Of a DNA stretch of 64,000 nucleotides, positions 1-11,070 are shown one piece after another (position 1 is the stretch's first letter; the number at the start of each line of letters is the position of its first letter). Location of the stretch: positions 186,001 to 250,000 of the forward strand of contig JANVFP010000043.1 of the NCBI GenBank assembly GCA_027919835.1, written 5' to 3'. This DNA is from Lentinula raphanica (Eukaryota > Basidiomycota > Agaricomycetes > Agaricales > Omphalotaceae). The notes below the pieces were generated by a model. That model saw nothing but the letters and a program-made list of their open reading frames with translations. It was not told the DNA's origin and searched no databases. The position numbers and the translations under genes are program-made.

Positions 1-2667
1 AAAACAACATGTAGTCACCTCAAAGTTGCCAACGGTGCTAACAGCGCAAAATACAAGAACCAAAGGATCAGCGGAAACCTTCATGTCCAGTGCGATCATG
101 GGGTAGTATTGTCAAGTGTAGACATGGTACTAGGCGAACGGTACGCCTTTTTCAAGGACACTGCTGAAACATACTGATGCCATGACACTAGACTTTCCAT
201 CTACGATTATGCGTTAAACCTTGCTATCGAAGCACGGCCATTCCGCAACGGCACAGAGCCTGACCTGGTCATCAGCTACGACAACACATGTGGCGCGGTT
301 GCAAATATACATTCGCGGTGGCATAAGTATTTCCCCAAGAATTCTCACATCATCGACAATGCACGCTTCACCATTCCTGCTTGCCACGTCCGCAACCACG
401 TTGAGGGGTGCGATTACCTTTACTGTTACATGTACAAGCCGAACACCGGTCACTTTCATGGTGAAACGGTGGAAGCTACCTGGGCTGTATTCAACGAGCT
501 GGGTCCCTCGGTGTTGCAAATGAGTCCAGGACACCGAATCGACACTCTCATTACCCACTATGGCGATTGGAATTGGCGCAAGGCTGTATCAATGTGTAAG
601 CATCTTCAGCTCAGACATTGCTTATGTTCTCATTCTGATTTTCTAGCTCAACATCTACTCAAGGATCTAGAAGAAGCAAAAATGCAATACGTGTCCAAGC
701 GCGATCATTTCGTTGGACTCTGTGAGTTATTCGAGTCCAAAGTTACTACCTGGAATACCATGGACCGTTCTCCCAAAATTGACTCAAGACAGAAGAAAAA
801 TGTCCACAGCGTATATTCTCATCACAACGAGAAAGGTTTGTACCTTTGTCTTCCATTTCTATGTTGTTGTTCATATCTTCCAACAGCTCCTACCATGAAA
901 TCATTAGTCGACACTTTGATGAGCTCCGATGAGACCGTTGTCATTTCTACTGGCACCGCAAATGTCGGTTCGGTCGCAACTTGGCTGGTGGAAGGGTTGA
1001 CGATTCTTCAGCTACAGTAAGCTATCTTGCTGGTTCTCCAGGTTCCAGGTTTAGGACTGAAGACATTGCAGGTCAAGAATGCAGCCTCTAGCACGATCAT
1101 GTGGCGATAAGCCAAGCAAGGAGCTCCGAGGCCGGCGCACAAAGCTCACAACACGAATCGCAGATTGGCGCAAACTTCAAAAACAATATATGCGATCAGT
1201 TGGACTGGACCGAATGGCACAAAATACGGAGGATCCAGAGAACGCACCTCTTCAACTCCCTTCAGACTTTTCAGCTGCTGAGCGTCGAGAACACCGTCTA
1301 GTGGATCTGGGTTCAAAGGAAGCTCAAATGCTGGAAATCGCACTCGGAGACTTAGTACGTCTGCTCCAAACCACAGTCAAAACGTTATCGGCAGCCTACG
1401 AACGCAAATACAAGTACGCGCGCGGTCAGGATGCGAACACACGAGCAAATGAGAGCATACGAACCATTGAAAATAAGCGCAACATGCCCATTGCGGATTA
1501 CAACCTCTTTCGACAAAAACTTGACGCCCTGGACAGCCTAGACCATGCAAAATGGCCTTCGATGACTATACACGATACCTTTCGTAAACCGACAGAAAAA
1601 CGACGCTCCCCTGGCGATTCCCGTGTAATGGATGGTAGCCTTTGGAGAATGACGACAACCAGTCATAGCGGTGCACGCTTGCAGGTCGCCGGTGGTTTGA
1701 TATTTGGAGATTCTGAAGCCGATCTGCCAGTTTCTCATGAGAACCCAGAGGAGCCTATCTTTGACACGAGGAATATCTCATATGGAGGTCAGTTATTGCT
1801 TTAGCTCTTCAATGAAGACAGTTTTGACTGTTTGTGCGCAGGTACAAAAATGTCTTCGCGACAAGGTAAGTAGGTCTTGAATACCATCTGTGACTGCTCA
1901 CAAATAAACCTCAGCTCCTAGTGCTCCTGGTCGCAACAAGGGATCAACGACTTTCAAGGACAAAACTGTACTCGACGATGGCCATGATCTTGATGCAGAT
2001 GACTCAACGTCGAAGAGAGATGGCTGGATCTGGCAACATGGCTCTTTGAAGAACATGACCCCGCATGAACTGCAAAGATGGGAAGATAAAAGTAATGTCA
2101 TTCTCAAGAGAACTCATTTCTCACATGTTTTGACCACAATTTACAGGTGACAGCGTTCATTGGTTTCGGGCTGAAGCAGATATGGAGCGATGGCAGGAAC
2201 AGCTCGAAATCAAGCACGCAGAGTTCCTACGACTCATTGCAAGCTTTGCCAAGTACCGCGATGCCTGGGATTTCATTTCGGCACATTTTTCGCCTACGGC
2301 TGGACATCGTGCATATGCACTGGAACATAGAGACATGTTTGACAGTCTGCGTGTTGACGCTGAGGAGAAGTTCCGTAACTGTGCGCTACCTTTCTTGCGA
2401 TGTTCTATTTCTGGCAACGGACTTCACGATCGGGTTCAACTATGGCGGGCGGAAGAAGAAAAGCTGTTCAAATTTGATAGGTAAGCTCATCTAACATTCG
2501 ATTATCTCTTTGAATGACAACCTCTCATTTGCCACTTAAGATGCGCATCGAGACCTGCCTTTCATGACCCAACCATTCTCAAATATGGTGGCGATTTCCG
2601 CGAGTCCGTAGGCGATGATAGATGTGCAGAATCATCAGCTACTAAACGCAAATTCAACGAGATTTGA
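1..2667 (+). pseudogene. KDZ (Kyakuja-Dileera-Zisupton) transposase, 3' part, with in-frame stop
   Basis: The gene runs in from the left edge and ends at a TGA at 2665-2667. Frame 1 begins with a TCSH..K..N segment, followed by VISYDNTCG, IPACHV..H, GHFHGETVEATW and HYGDWNWRKAVSM, the conserved core of fungal KDZ transposases. After introns near 595-649 and 833-890 it continues with the C-terminal region: RIADWRKLQKQYM, a GQ..TR segment, DGWIWQ, then VHWFRAEADMERWQEQ. The last exon (about 2541-2667) ends KRKFNEI. KDZ enzymes are DDE-type transposases that act on their own element DNA in the nucleus. An in-frame TGA lies at 175-177 between two well-conserved blocks, so this copy is probably inactive. 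Splicing around 1015-1080 is not resolved. The family call is firm; activity is doubtful. Confidence 0.85.
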
Positions 2668-2734
2668 ATGTGGGTTCTTCAACAGCATCAATCATCTTCT
2701 GCACTTCCCTAAACAGGTTTTCATGTTTGAACAG

Positions 2735-3370
2735 TTCTCGACGATCAACCTGGCCTCAATGATTAAACAGGTCTCGATGATTAAACAGGTCTCGATATTT
2801 AAATTGACTTCGATGTTTAAACAGGTCTCGATGGTTGTACTGCTCTCGACATTCAAACTGGCTTCGATGTTCCAACCGGCCTTGATATTTAAACCACGCT
2901 CAATATTTAAATCGGGCTCGATGTTGTCCTATGTTTAAATAGACAGGGTTGACTGGAGTATGGTGAGCTGTCGTGTTTAATCTTTCCCGACAATATTCAA
3001 CTGTGTCTTTCAGGTCCTTAAAACACTGCTGTTTAAACAGGGCTGATTCGAGTACAGTGAGCTATCCTGTTTAAACATGTCCAGTTAGGTTTAATTGTGC
3101 ATGACAGGTCTTGGAATATCGTTGTTTAAGCAAGTCTGAATGGTTCAAGACTGGTGAGCTATATGCTTAAATAGATTTCAACAAAGTTTAATTGTTCTTA
3201 TATGCATTGTTTAAACAGGTATGGATTGTCTCGAGTGAAGTATTTAAATAGTAGTGTACCATGTAATGATCACTTCTAGTATTGGCTATAAATGACACTG
3301 TTTAAACATGTTTAATTACTAGATGGGCAAGCCATCTGTTGTTTAAAGTGAACTCGCCAGGTTACAGACG
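2735..3370. repeat. KDZ-tail repeat region: ~20-bp tandem units and dispersed GTTTAAAC motifs
   Basis: From about 2735 to 2940 the sequence repeats a unit of about 20 bases of the form TTAAACAGGTCTCGATG, with variants. From 2940 to 3370 longer units recur, containing GTGAGCTRTC and TGTTTAAACA. The position directly after the transposase stop and the density of motif copies resemble the subterminal repeats to which transposases bind. No protein-coding signal is seen. The end of the element was not located. Confidence 0.7.
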
Positions 3371-3690
3371 AAGTTGGCCTTACTGACAAATTACTTTGTG
3401 CAACGTGAGCCAAAGCGAGGCGATTCCGGGTTCATGTGAGGCGGGAGAGTGAGGTCTGCATGTCCGCGTCGAGTTCCCAAGATAAATAGATAGCCTGTAG
3501 TTCACGAGTCGTTTCGACCTACATAACATGCATGCTTTTGCCATTATACATATTTTGATTTTGGAATTCTCCGTTAAGCAGTCCGAGGCTGGTCTAAGGC
3601 AACACAAATGTGGCAGATTTGAACGGTCCCCCGAAGTTGATCTAACAAATCCTAACAAATCATATGCATCGATCTAAAGATACATAACTC
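3371..3690. other. Intergenic, nothing recognised
   Basis: This stretch lies between the KDZ repeat tail and the methyltransferase fragment. No conserved coding, repeat structure or RNA gene was seen. Confidence 0.5.
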
Positions 3691-3696
3691 CCCCAT

Positions 3697-4594
3697 GTGG
3701 TTCTATCCACTCTGCCGTTTGGGATCTTACTTCTACCAACGATACACTTCCTCCGGGCCTATCTCCCGGCTCAGTCGATATCGTTATCCTCGTCTTCGTC
3801 TTATCCGCCTTACACCCAGACGAATGGGCTTCTGCTATCCGCAATGTGCATAGAGTACTCAAGCCGGGAACCGGAAGGGTGCTGTTCAGGGACTACGGAA
3901 GATATGACCTTACGCAGTTGAGGTTCAAAACTGGAAGGATGATGGGTGATAATTTCTACAAAAGAGGCGATGGGACGAGGGTATACTTTTTGGAGCTGGG
4001 TATGTTCATTCTCTCTTCACTCTACACTTGTGGCTAATCATCACCAATGTATGATCTGTAGATGAGCTTTCTTTACTGTTCACCGGAAAGAGACTCTCAG
4101 CCGAGGAAAGAAACCATGCAAATTCCGGGGCAAACTTGACTCAACTCATCGACGATGATGACGGAGACCCAGGAGAAAATTCAATCACAGTCCCACCAAC
4201 GAAGGAGATAGATCAGGCTCTCTCAGTACCATCGTCCTCCGAATCTCTTGATACAATCACATCGTCATCGTCAACGACTATCCAGAGACTACACCCTCCA
4301 CTTCCCGCTGATGATTCGAGATCATTTGAAGACCCAGAACCTATACGTCCATCCCTTGAAACTCACCCAGAGATCCATCCAAACCTACTCGATCCTTCTT
4401 TCCCTTTCTCTCGTTCCTCAAACCAACGAAGGGACACGAATGACTTAGACTTAGACGACCAACATCGTACTCTTCGTCAGCATCCGTTGTTCACCATCGT
4501 CAACCTAGGCGTCGATCGAAGGCTAATCGTGAATCGAAAACGACAGCTGAAGATGTACAGGGTATGGATGCAGGGCATTTTTCAGAGTGTGTAG
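3697..4594 (+). pseudogene. 5'-truncated tRNA N3-methylcytidine methyltransferase (METTL2/6, Trm140-like) fragment
   Basis: The reading frame starts abruptly in the SAM-methyltransferase fold with VWDLTS, then VDIVILVFVLSALHPDEW, VHRVLKPG, LFRDYGRYDLTQLRFKTGR and FYKRGDGTRVYF. This is the hallmark C-terminal half of METTL2/METTL6/Trm140 enzymes, which methylate C32 of tRNAs. An intron at about 4000-4061 splices to DELSLLFTGKR. A low-complexity acidic and serine-rich insert follows, then the family ending LGVDRRLIVNRKRQLKMYRVW. The N-terminal region with the SAM-binding glycine loop is absent, so the gene is a truncated copy rather than a working enzyme. A more decayed relative lies at 19175-19660. 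The fragment may have been duplicated along with the flanking repeat, since both copies have the same right flank. Confidence 0.8.
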
Positions 4595-4974
4595 TAAACG
4601 CTGGTGTGTTAGTGGCGACTACGCGATGTCGAACCAGAAATCGTTGGACGTGGTTCATAGGTGTTCTGCATTGATATCGGTAGGAAGCTAGTACTTATAT
4701 TTGTCTATTTATAGGAGTTTGATGTTCCATTAGTTCTTAGAAAAATGAGAGATCGAGTCCTGGATATCACAAGGCTTCAGTATTCGCCATGTCTACATTA
4801 TTCGATATTGTGATGCTCATCGCCCGTGTACGGTCTCGCAGACTGTAGCTCCTGACCGCGCTGACCAGCACTATCAACTTGGCCAGAGCAGTCACCAAAC
4901 CTCAGGCCTCAGGCCTTGTGTTTTGCCGTTTCTTGCTCAACCGTAATCTTTCTGAGCTCCTTTGCTCAATCGGA
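4595..4974. other. Intergenic left flank of the duplicated host repeat
   Basis: No gene is seen. From about 4818 the sequence is related to 19685-19790 (both contain TCATCGCCCGTGTACGGT), showing that the duplication of the methyltransferase fragment extends into the flanking repeat. Confidence 0.5.
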
Positions 4975-5417
4975 GTCAGCACTTCAAGTTCAAGTTCTCA
5001 GCCTTTTCCTTTGTACCCTTGGCATCGTTGGACTCCACGTTGGATACTGATAATAAAGAGGCATTTTCTAGATACAGATCCGCAAGCATGATATGTATGT
5101 AGTGCTTTCCCTGTTCCAATCTCAGTATTCAGATATCAACTGATATCGGTGACTTGGGCCCTTCGGGCAATCTATTTTTGTGCTATATCCCTCTGCAATC
5201 CGACTCGATTGAACAGATGCTCAGTCGGAGTCAGCACTTCTCACTGCTCAGCCTCTTCCTTGGTACCCTTGGCATCGCTGGACTCCACGTTGGATGCTGA
5301 TAACAAAGAGGGATTTACTGGATACAGATGCACCGCAAGCATGATATCTGTGTGGTGTTTTCCCCATTCCGATCTCACTATTCAGATATCGACTGATATC
5401 GGTGACTTGGGCCCTTC
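4975..5417. repeat. Host repeat, two tandem units (~245 bp), the second interrupted by a transposon
   Basis: Units at about 4975-5218 and 5220-5417 share CTTGGCATCG.TGGACTCC, GATAAYAAAGAGG and the run CTGATATCGGTGACTTGGGC. The second unit is cut at 5417 by the 8.6-kb element and resumes at 13999, and again at 15457 after a second element. A third, uninterrupted unit lies at 19790-20060. The first and third units show the undisturbed junction of CTTGGGCCCTTY with GGGCAATC. Confidence 0.8.
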
Positions 5418-5444
5418 CATCAGGAAAACGGTCTCTGGATAATA

Positions 5445-5661
5445 TACCGTAACCTACCGTAAATTGTTGTAAATTAGCAATAACCCTGATAGCGCCAATA
5501 GACCTTGTCAAATTATCATTTCTTATTCACCCAGGAAAAAGACGATCAATAATCATTGATAATTATCTGGACCTGGTGTGTTCCATACAGTGCAAATATC
5601 ATAGGGATTCTTGACAAATAATAATTGATAATTATAGGTAATTATTAGCATTTAGAGTGGA
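5445..5661. promoter_or_regulatory. Left subterminal region of the 8.6-kb transposon
   Basis: AT-rich sequence between the left TIR and the transposase stop codon. It carries repeated TGATAATTAT-type motifs (about 5550-5640) that recur in inverted form near the right end (about 13850-13970). Such subterminal repeats are usually transposase binding sites; that role is inferred. No coding sequence is seen. Confidence 0.5.
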
Positions 5662-8442
5662 CTACATAGCATTATAGTAGAAATATTTATCAGCGAAAAT
5701 GTTTAACAGGAATGAAGGGGCTTGATCGAGAACGTTCTCATTCGACCAGTGAGCTGGCACAGCACCGCCCCACTTTGGCAATAGGTGTACACTCCGTAGA
5801 ATGTTCTCCAAAGGAATGATAGATGTTGCAACAGTACCGGTGGTTATTTGCTTTTTGATTCGATAGAGGCCCGAATGCTGTTCAGGAACAGTACTGAACT
5901 TGGTGTACCACTCAACATATGCGAGATGTCTAGGTGGTGGACAGTTTGGAGGAAAGAGTGTGTCAAGTTTGTCCTCGGGTATTGAGAAAACTGCGCGAAC
6001 TCGGGCGATCCGTGTATCTACAATATTGATCAGGGTATCATCACAGAGACACAAAGAAGGACCCACCTTTAAAGATATCTTCAATTCTATCATTGTTGGC
6101 ATTTACACGAATAAGGGCAGTGCCGAAGTGGGAAGTTTGAGTCATTTGACCATGTGAATCAAACCGTCGAGGATGAGCTGAGATAGAGTCCAGTGTCGTC
6201 TTGCCAAAGAGTTCTTCATTAACAAACTTGACCTTGTGCCATACCGGAAGACTTCGAAAAGGGAGGACCACAAAAGCGGCGTATTCATCGACTCGGTTTT
6301 TGGGAAGATCAGGATGGCGAAACTGCACAATAAACCTCTTCAATGCCAACTGAAAATCTACTGCTCCATATCCCGCTGGACTTGGATCCTCCAGCTTGAC
6401 CAAGGAGACAGATTTCATGGTTGGATGCCTGGTAAGTTTCTGAGAGAGTGCACATTCCATGTCAGAAAGAGTGCGTTGAGCCCCAGGAAAGTCGTAACGC
6501 TCTCCGATGCAGGCTTTTGATGAAGGAGAAGCATCACCGGGAAGTTGTGCGTTGACCCGCCATTGCAAGTAGTTGGTATGGTGATTGATTTTCTCTCGGC
6601 GTTCCAGCCAGCGAGTCATCTGAGCATACTCATCCTTGTGATTTGAGGCTCGATAGGCATCCTTGGCGAAGTCAATATGAAGACGTTCAGTAGTCTCAGT
6701 ATTGTAGTTGTCAGTTGTCCCGAAGAGCCGGATTGCACGATGAAGCGAGTTTTCACTGTGCACTGGGTAGTTTGCCAGAAAGTCTAGTAGAGCACGCGTT
6801 GATGCCAAAAGAGAATTTGATTGCGGAGGAGTAAGGCCTGGGATATCAACGATAGTACCCAATATAAATGAACACATCTGTTTATGCTCAGTGCCGCTGA
6901 CTCGAGACAAGGAGGTGATGCCTTTCTGAAAGATTCGTATGTGATGGTTAGAGGGAAGACGTCGAACGCGCGCATCCATCTCGTCCGCCCCGCAGATATT
7001 CGAGAGCCAGGATATGAGGTGTTTCATAACGCCTTGGTATAACTGGTGCAGAATATCGGGTGTGATTGAACGGAATATGTCGGTATAGGGAAGGGTTTCC
7101 CAGAAAGGATGCTGGACAGGCTTAACGTTGACATTCCGACAATCGTCAACCCAACTGGTTAATGCAATGGATTCAGCTGCCTCCAGTGCCGCTTCAAAGT
7201 CTCGGTATGGGTGTTTCTGAGGATACTCTTCCAGCTCGTTCTTCTCCGTGTCGCAGCATGGGCAATCGCCATAGTAGGCGGTGGTGACTAAGCATTGCTC
7301 AGGATAGTCTCCGACATATGCTGCAAGGATAGGATGGCATCGACGTTTGATTCCATCACCGCTCCGCATTGGTACGCCATCTAGGCCAGCTTCCTTCAAC
7401 GGCGCCATGATATGAGTCATGCACACATGGAATAGGTTAGTGAGCATACGCCGGCGAGCTGATTTGTTTGAGACATGTTCCAGGCGACTAGTAGGGAGAT
7501 ACGCAAGCAGTATCTGTCCTTGTTGAGAAGGTTTTCGGCGAATTTCTTTCGGTAGGTTGCCAATGGTCATGTATACTGGGTAAGCGGATTTATTGCGAAA
7601 CAGGGTTATCTGAGTTTTATCACTAGAGATGATCAAAGGTATGATGGTAGCTCCAGGTTTGTCTTTCTCTAAGGCCCTCTAGATATAATCAGGACAAGAT
7701 AGAAAGCATGAAAATGATAGACAAACTTGAGTATCCCACCACCATCTCCCTGTGTTCATATCATGGTATAAACGCGTAGTTCGGTCGGCATCGGTGTAAT
7801 GTCGTTCGGGCGTAAAGCAGAGGTATTGGCTAAACTCAGGGTTGCCATACAGTGCACGAACACAGTCCAGGATAGGACGCGTATAGAGGTCGAACGCAGC
7901 TCCTCCGACGATAACTTCACTTCGTGAAAAGGCTGGTCTTGGGGATGGGAGCTCGTCATCAATGACACGGTTCAATTCCAAGCTGTTACGATATGAAAGT
8001 CCTAGGGCTTGAGCGATCTGTGCATCCAAGTTGTTTGAGTTATAGAATAAGTGATAGAGAAAGTGGGACTCACACCCTCAATTGCCAGCAAGTCTGAGAA
8101 TGCTGTTGATCCACTTCCTCGCATTTTAGCCCACCGAGCCACCTCCCAGTCCATATGAGAGGCAAACGGTGCCCAGATATTTGTCTCGTTCCCATCAATT
8201 TTGGCCCGATATTCCCCAAAGCCAGAGGTTGTGCTAGTCGAGGCTGTAGTCTGAGAGTCGTCAGGTATCGGGGCACCTGCTAGTCCACCGAATTTTTGGA
8301 CATGGATTCCATCGCGTTCAGCAGGAAGGTGTCGGAGTAAACGCTCTGGATGTTGAGAAGCGGGGGGGTCAATAAGCTCCGTGTCTGCTGCTCTGGACAG
8401 CCGATCTGGCTCCCATCCTGGAGACACGTCCTGCTCCTCTTC

Positions 8443-8475
<33 letters not shown>

Positions 8476-8796
8476 TCCTTCATCACCCTCATTACTCAAA
8501 CCCGGGAAATCCTCTGCAGTGTAATCTTGTCCAAAAAAATCACTGGCGAACGCCCTTGGGAGTTCATCTTCGGGCGGGGGCGATGGAGAAGGTTGTGTTG
8601 GGAGTCGAGTAGGAGTTGAATTTGGAGTAAGAGGTGGAGAAGCTTTCTTTCGACAGATATATACACGATAGGGACGTTTGGCATGAAGGTGAGCAGCTGC
8701 TTTGAGACATGCTGGATTGCGAGTCTTGAGCTGATGTTGCGTGAGGTCACTAGGGTGCCGCCAGCTTCCTTTACATCCCTGGCATGTGAAGAGCAT
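5662..8796 (-). CDS. Plavaka-type transposase, four exons, ~993 aa, intact
   Basis: Exons on the minus strand are 8796-8074, 8017-7727, 7678-6067 and 6017-5662. All junctions are GT-AG and the phases keep one open frame of 994 codons. The N-terminus has a C2H2-like finger (C..C from residue 5, then H..H and a late Cys), then a Pro- and Ser-rich stretch and a run of Glu. The core has IISSDKTQITLFRNKSAYPVY, IGNLPKEIRRKPS and ARRRMLTNLFHVCM, then CPCCDTEKNELE, a DILHQLYQGVMKH helix and TTDNYNTETTERLHIDF, all typical of Plavaka transposases of Agaricomycetes. It ends with LPKWGGAVP..W and F.L.IFADKYFYYN. The enzyme would cut and join its element's DNA in the nucleus. It lies inside the perfect-TIR element and is probably functional. 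Confidence 0.9.
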
Positions 8797-8827
8797 ACCA
8801 GTGAGACCCGCACAGTGACAGTCTGCT

Positions 8828-8862
8828 AAGCTCTCCGCAAGTGTGACACACGCGGAGAGCTT
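8828..8862. promoter_or_regulatory. 11-bp inverted repeat upstream of the transposase start
   Basis: AAGCTCTCCGC (8828-8838) faces GCGGAGAGCTT (8852-8862) across a 13-base loop. The loop itself contains GTGT and ACAC, which can extend the pairing. It sits 32 bp upstream of the transposase ATG, so it could be a protein-binding palindrome or 5' leader hairpin. The role is inferred from position only. Confidence 0.5.
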
Positions 8863-9590
8863 GGCAATTTGTCACATCATGCGGCTCGTTATGCGTGACT
8901 GCGGTCTTCTGCCCAAAGAGGAAATTCATCGTAGTGCTACGACGACAGCGAGCAAAAAGAGGCAGAACAGTGCTTAGTCATGACATGAATGAGCGCTTAG
9001 ATAAAAATTACTTCTTCTTCTTCAGCTGCAATACTCTTCTCACTCATCCCTTCCACACGCTCTCCACTGCCATGAATCATTTACCTCGAATCATGTCCAT
9101 TGACGGCGCTATCTGTACTTTGCGGAGCTCATTGAGGTCGACCGCTTCCTTGGTTTGGGCGAATAGTAGGATGGGAGGAGCGTATAGGTGTGAGTATGGG
9201 TATGGACAGGAAGAGCAAGATGGAGTCCTGCAGGAAAAGTGTATATGGGTACGAGTCTATCTTCATGGTCATTCTTGGTGGGCATTAACTAACTTTGGAT
9301 CTTCAGGGTAGAAGCGAGAGTTCAAAAGGGTTGAGTAGCCAAGGTTCAAGGATCTCCATACCTTGTGTCCATCTTCAGTATCACGCCAGTCGAATCAAGC
9401 TCGGATTTGTATCTTTGGATGAGTCAAAATGAGGGACAAGGTGAGGTCTGTCTCTACCTTTGCTAGCTTCAACTGCATTGACGCTGGGTCTTCACAGCTG
9501 CTCCCTCACCTCTTCAATCCTTGCACCTACTCCACCCCCTTCTTATTCAGCTTCTCCTCCCCGTTCCATTGCCTCGCCACTTTTTCAATG
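8863..9590. other. Transposon interior, no gene recognised
   Basis: Lies between the transposase promoter side and the minisatellite. Short open frames occur on the plus strand, but none shows recognisable motifs, convincing splice signals or similarity to other sequence in the window. Confidence 0.4.
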
Positions 9591-9594
9591 GCGT

Positions 9595-10270
9595 ATGGCC
9601 CCATTCGCCCACTTGCTCGTTCGCTCATTCGTGCATTCACCCATCCGCCCACTTGCTCATTCGTGCATTGGCCCACTCGCCGGTTCATCTTTTTGCTCAT
9701 TCGTGCAGTCGCCCATTCACCTGTTTGCTCATTCATGCATTCGCCCACTCGCTGATTCATGCATTTGTGCATTCACCCATTCGCCTGTTCGCCCACTTGC
9801 TTGTTCATGCATTCGTGCATTCGCCCACTCGCCCGTTCATTGGTTTGCACATCGTTCGCCGGTTCCTTCGCCCGTTCGCCCACTTGCTCATTCGTGCATT
9901 GGCCCACTCGCCGTTTCATCTTTTTGCTCATTCCTGCAGTTGCCCATTCACCTGTTTGCTCATTCATGCATTCGCCCACTCACTGATTCATGCATTTGTG
10001 CATTCACCCACTTGCCCGTTCATCCCTTTGCTCATTCGTACATTCGCCCATTCACCAGTTTGCACATCATTCGCCGGTTTGCTCATCGTTGCCAGTTTGC
10101 ATATTCCACTCGCTCATTTGTGCATTTGCCCGTTCGCCCAATCCCTCGTTCGTGCATTCGCCTGTTCGCCCAATCCCTCGTTCGTGCATTCGCCTGTTCG
10201 CCCAATCCCTCGTTCGTGCATTCGCCTGTTCGCCCACTTGCTCATTCGTGCATTCGTGTATTCATGCCCT
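9595..10270. repeat. Minisatellite built on CATTCGCCCACT-like 12-bp units, inside the transposon
   Basis: The plus strand is a long array of variants of CATTCGCCCACT and CGCTCATTCGTG. Higher-order repeats are visible: 9646-9790 is nearly repeated at 9870-10013, and a 32-bp unit containing CGCCCAATCCCTCGTTCGTG occurs three times at about 10135-10230. Because 12 is a multiple of three, several frames stay open and read as repeats of Ala, His, Ser, Arg and Pro. These open frames are a by-product of the repeat and are not called as genes. Confidence 0.85.
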
Positions 10271-10453
10271 CTGGTGTTGGATAGAGCCTTACACCTTCTG
10301 ATGGTTGTATCACTGTTCTTGTTGTGTAACTTTGCTTTTGTTGAACAGAAACATCTTCAAATATAATCCATGTTAACTAATGTAGACCAAATTTTTGACC
10401 GGAGCGAAGCATTTGTAGTGATTCGAGAACATGAGTATACAACATGGGTAAAT

Positions 10454-10940
10454 CTACTCATTATCCTGACGCAACAATTCACGAGCATGGCAAGCATCTT
10501 CGACCAACCTCAGACCTGTTTCCCTAAGCTTTGCCTGGAAGGTGCCGAGTATTTTACGTAGTTCATCGACTTCATTTCTTAGCTTCTCTAATTCTTGTTG
10601 TTGGGAGTTCACGAGCTCCAATACTTGGATAGGGTCTTCCGGAATGGGTACTCGACGAGTTAGAACAGGTCTCTGAGCAGGAGGCAAAGCTACAACATGT
10701 TCCCTATAAGTACTTTTCATTCATGATAAAAGGAAAACCCTCACCGGGACCTTCTAGGTCTAGAATCATAGGCTTCGTATCTTCAGCTGCATTCTCGTTC
10801 CTGTTTGTGGTTTGTTAGAACTTCATTGAGCTTAGGTCAGAATGTACATACAAAGTAGAAGAGTTTTGAGGATGAATGTACTTTATTCGAGTAGATTTTC
10901 TTTCTGAGTCAGATGCTGTCGAAGGTCGCTTTTCAGCCAT
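10454..10940 (-). CDS. Small coiled-coil protein of the transposon (putative, splicing uncertain)
   Basis: The last exon (to the TAG at 10454-10456) encodes a heptad-like helix, QQQELEKLRNEVDELRKIL, preceded by a Pro- and Arg-rich segment. Upstream on the same strand, 10940-10852 reads MAEKRPSTASDSERKSTRIK and ends at a GTATGT donor; a second short exon (about 10800-10746) follows a CAG acceptor. The phase between the second and third exons does not close with the obvious donor, so either the gene starts at the ATG at 10720 or one junction is missed. It is divergent from the DUF6532-like gene, with about 130 bp between start codons. No known family was recognised. It may be an accessory protein of the element. 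Confidence 0.45.
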
Positions 10941-11070
10941 GATGGAAAGAGGTAGAAAGGGTAGAACAGAAACACGGTCAGGGCTTCATGAGAACTGAAC
11001 AATAGTGCAACAACTCAAATCTTGGACTAAGGCTTACCTGGTTACATTTCACTCCTCTTGTCCTCCCCCC

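Noticed and set aside
8280..8619. Frames rich in Arg/Lys or Leu/Phe around 8.4 kb
   Set aside because: They are alternative frames of the Glu-rich tract of the transposase.
9460..10366. Long open frames of 270-280 codons on the plus strand
   Set aside because: They are produced by the 12-bp-based minisatellite, occur in several frames at once and encode only repetitive Arg/Ser/His/Ala sequence without start context or splice logic.
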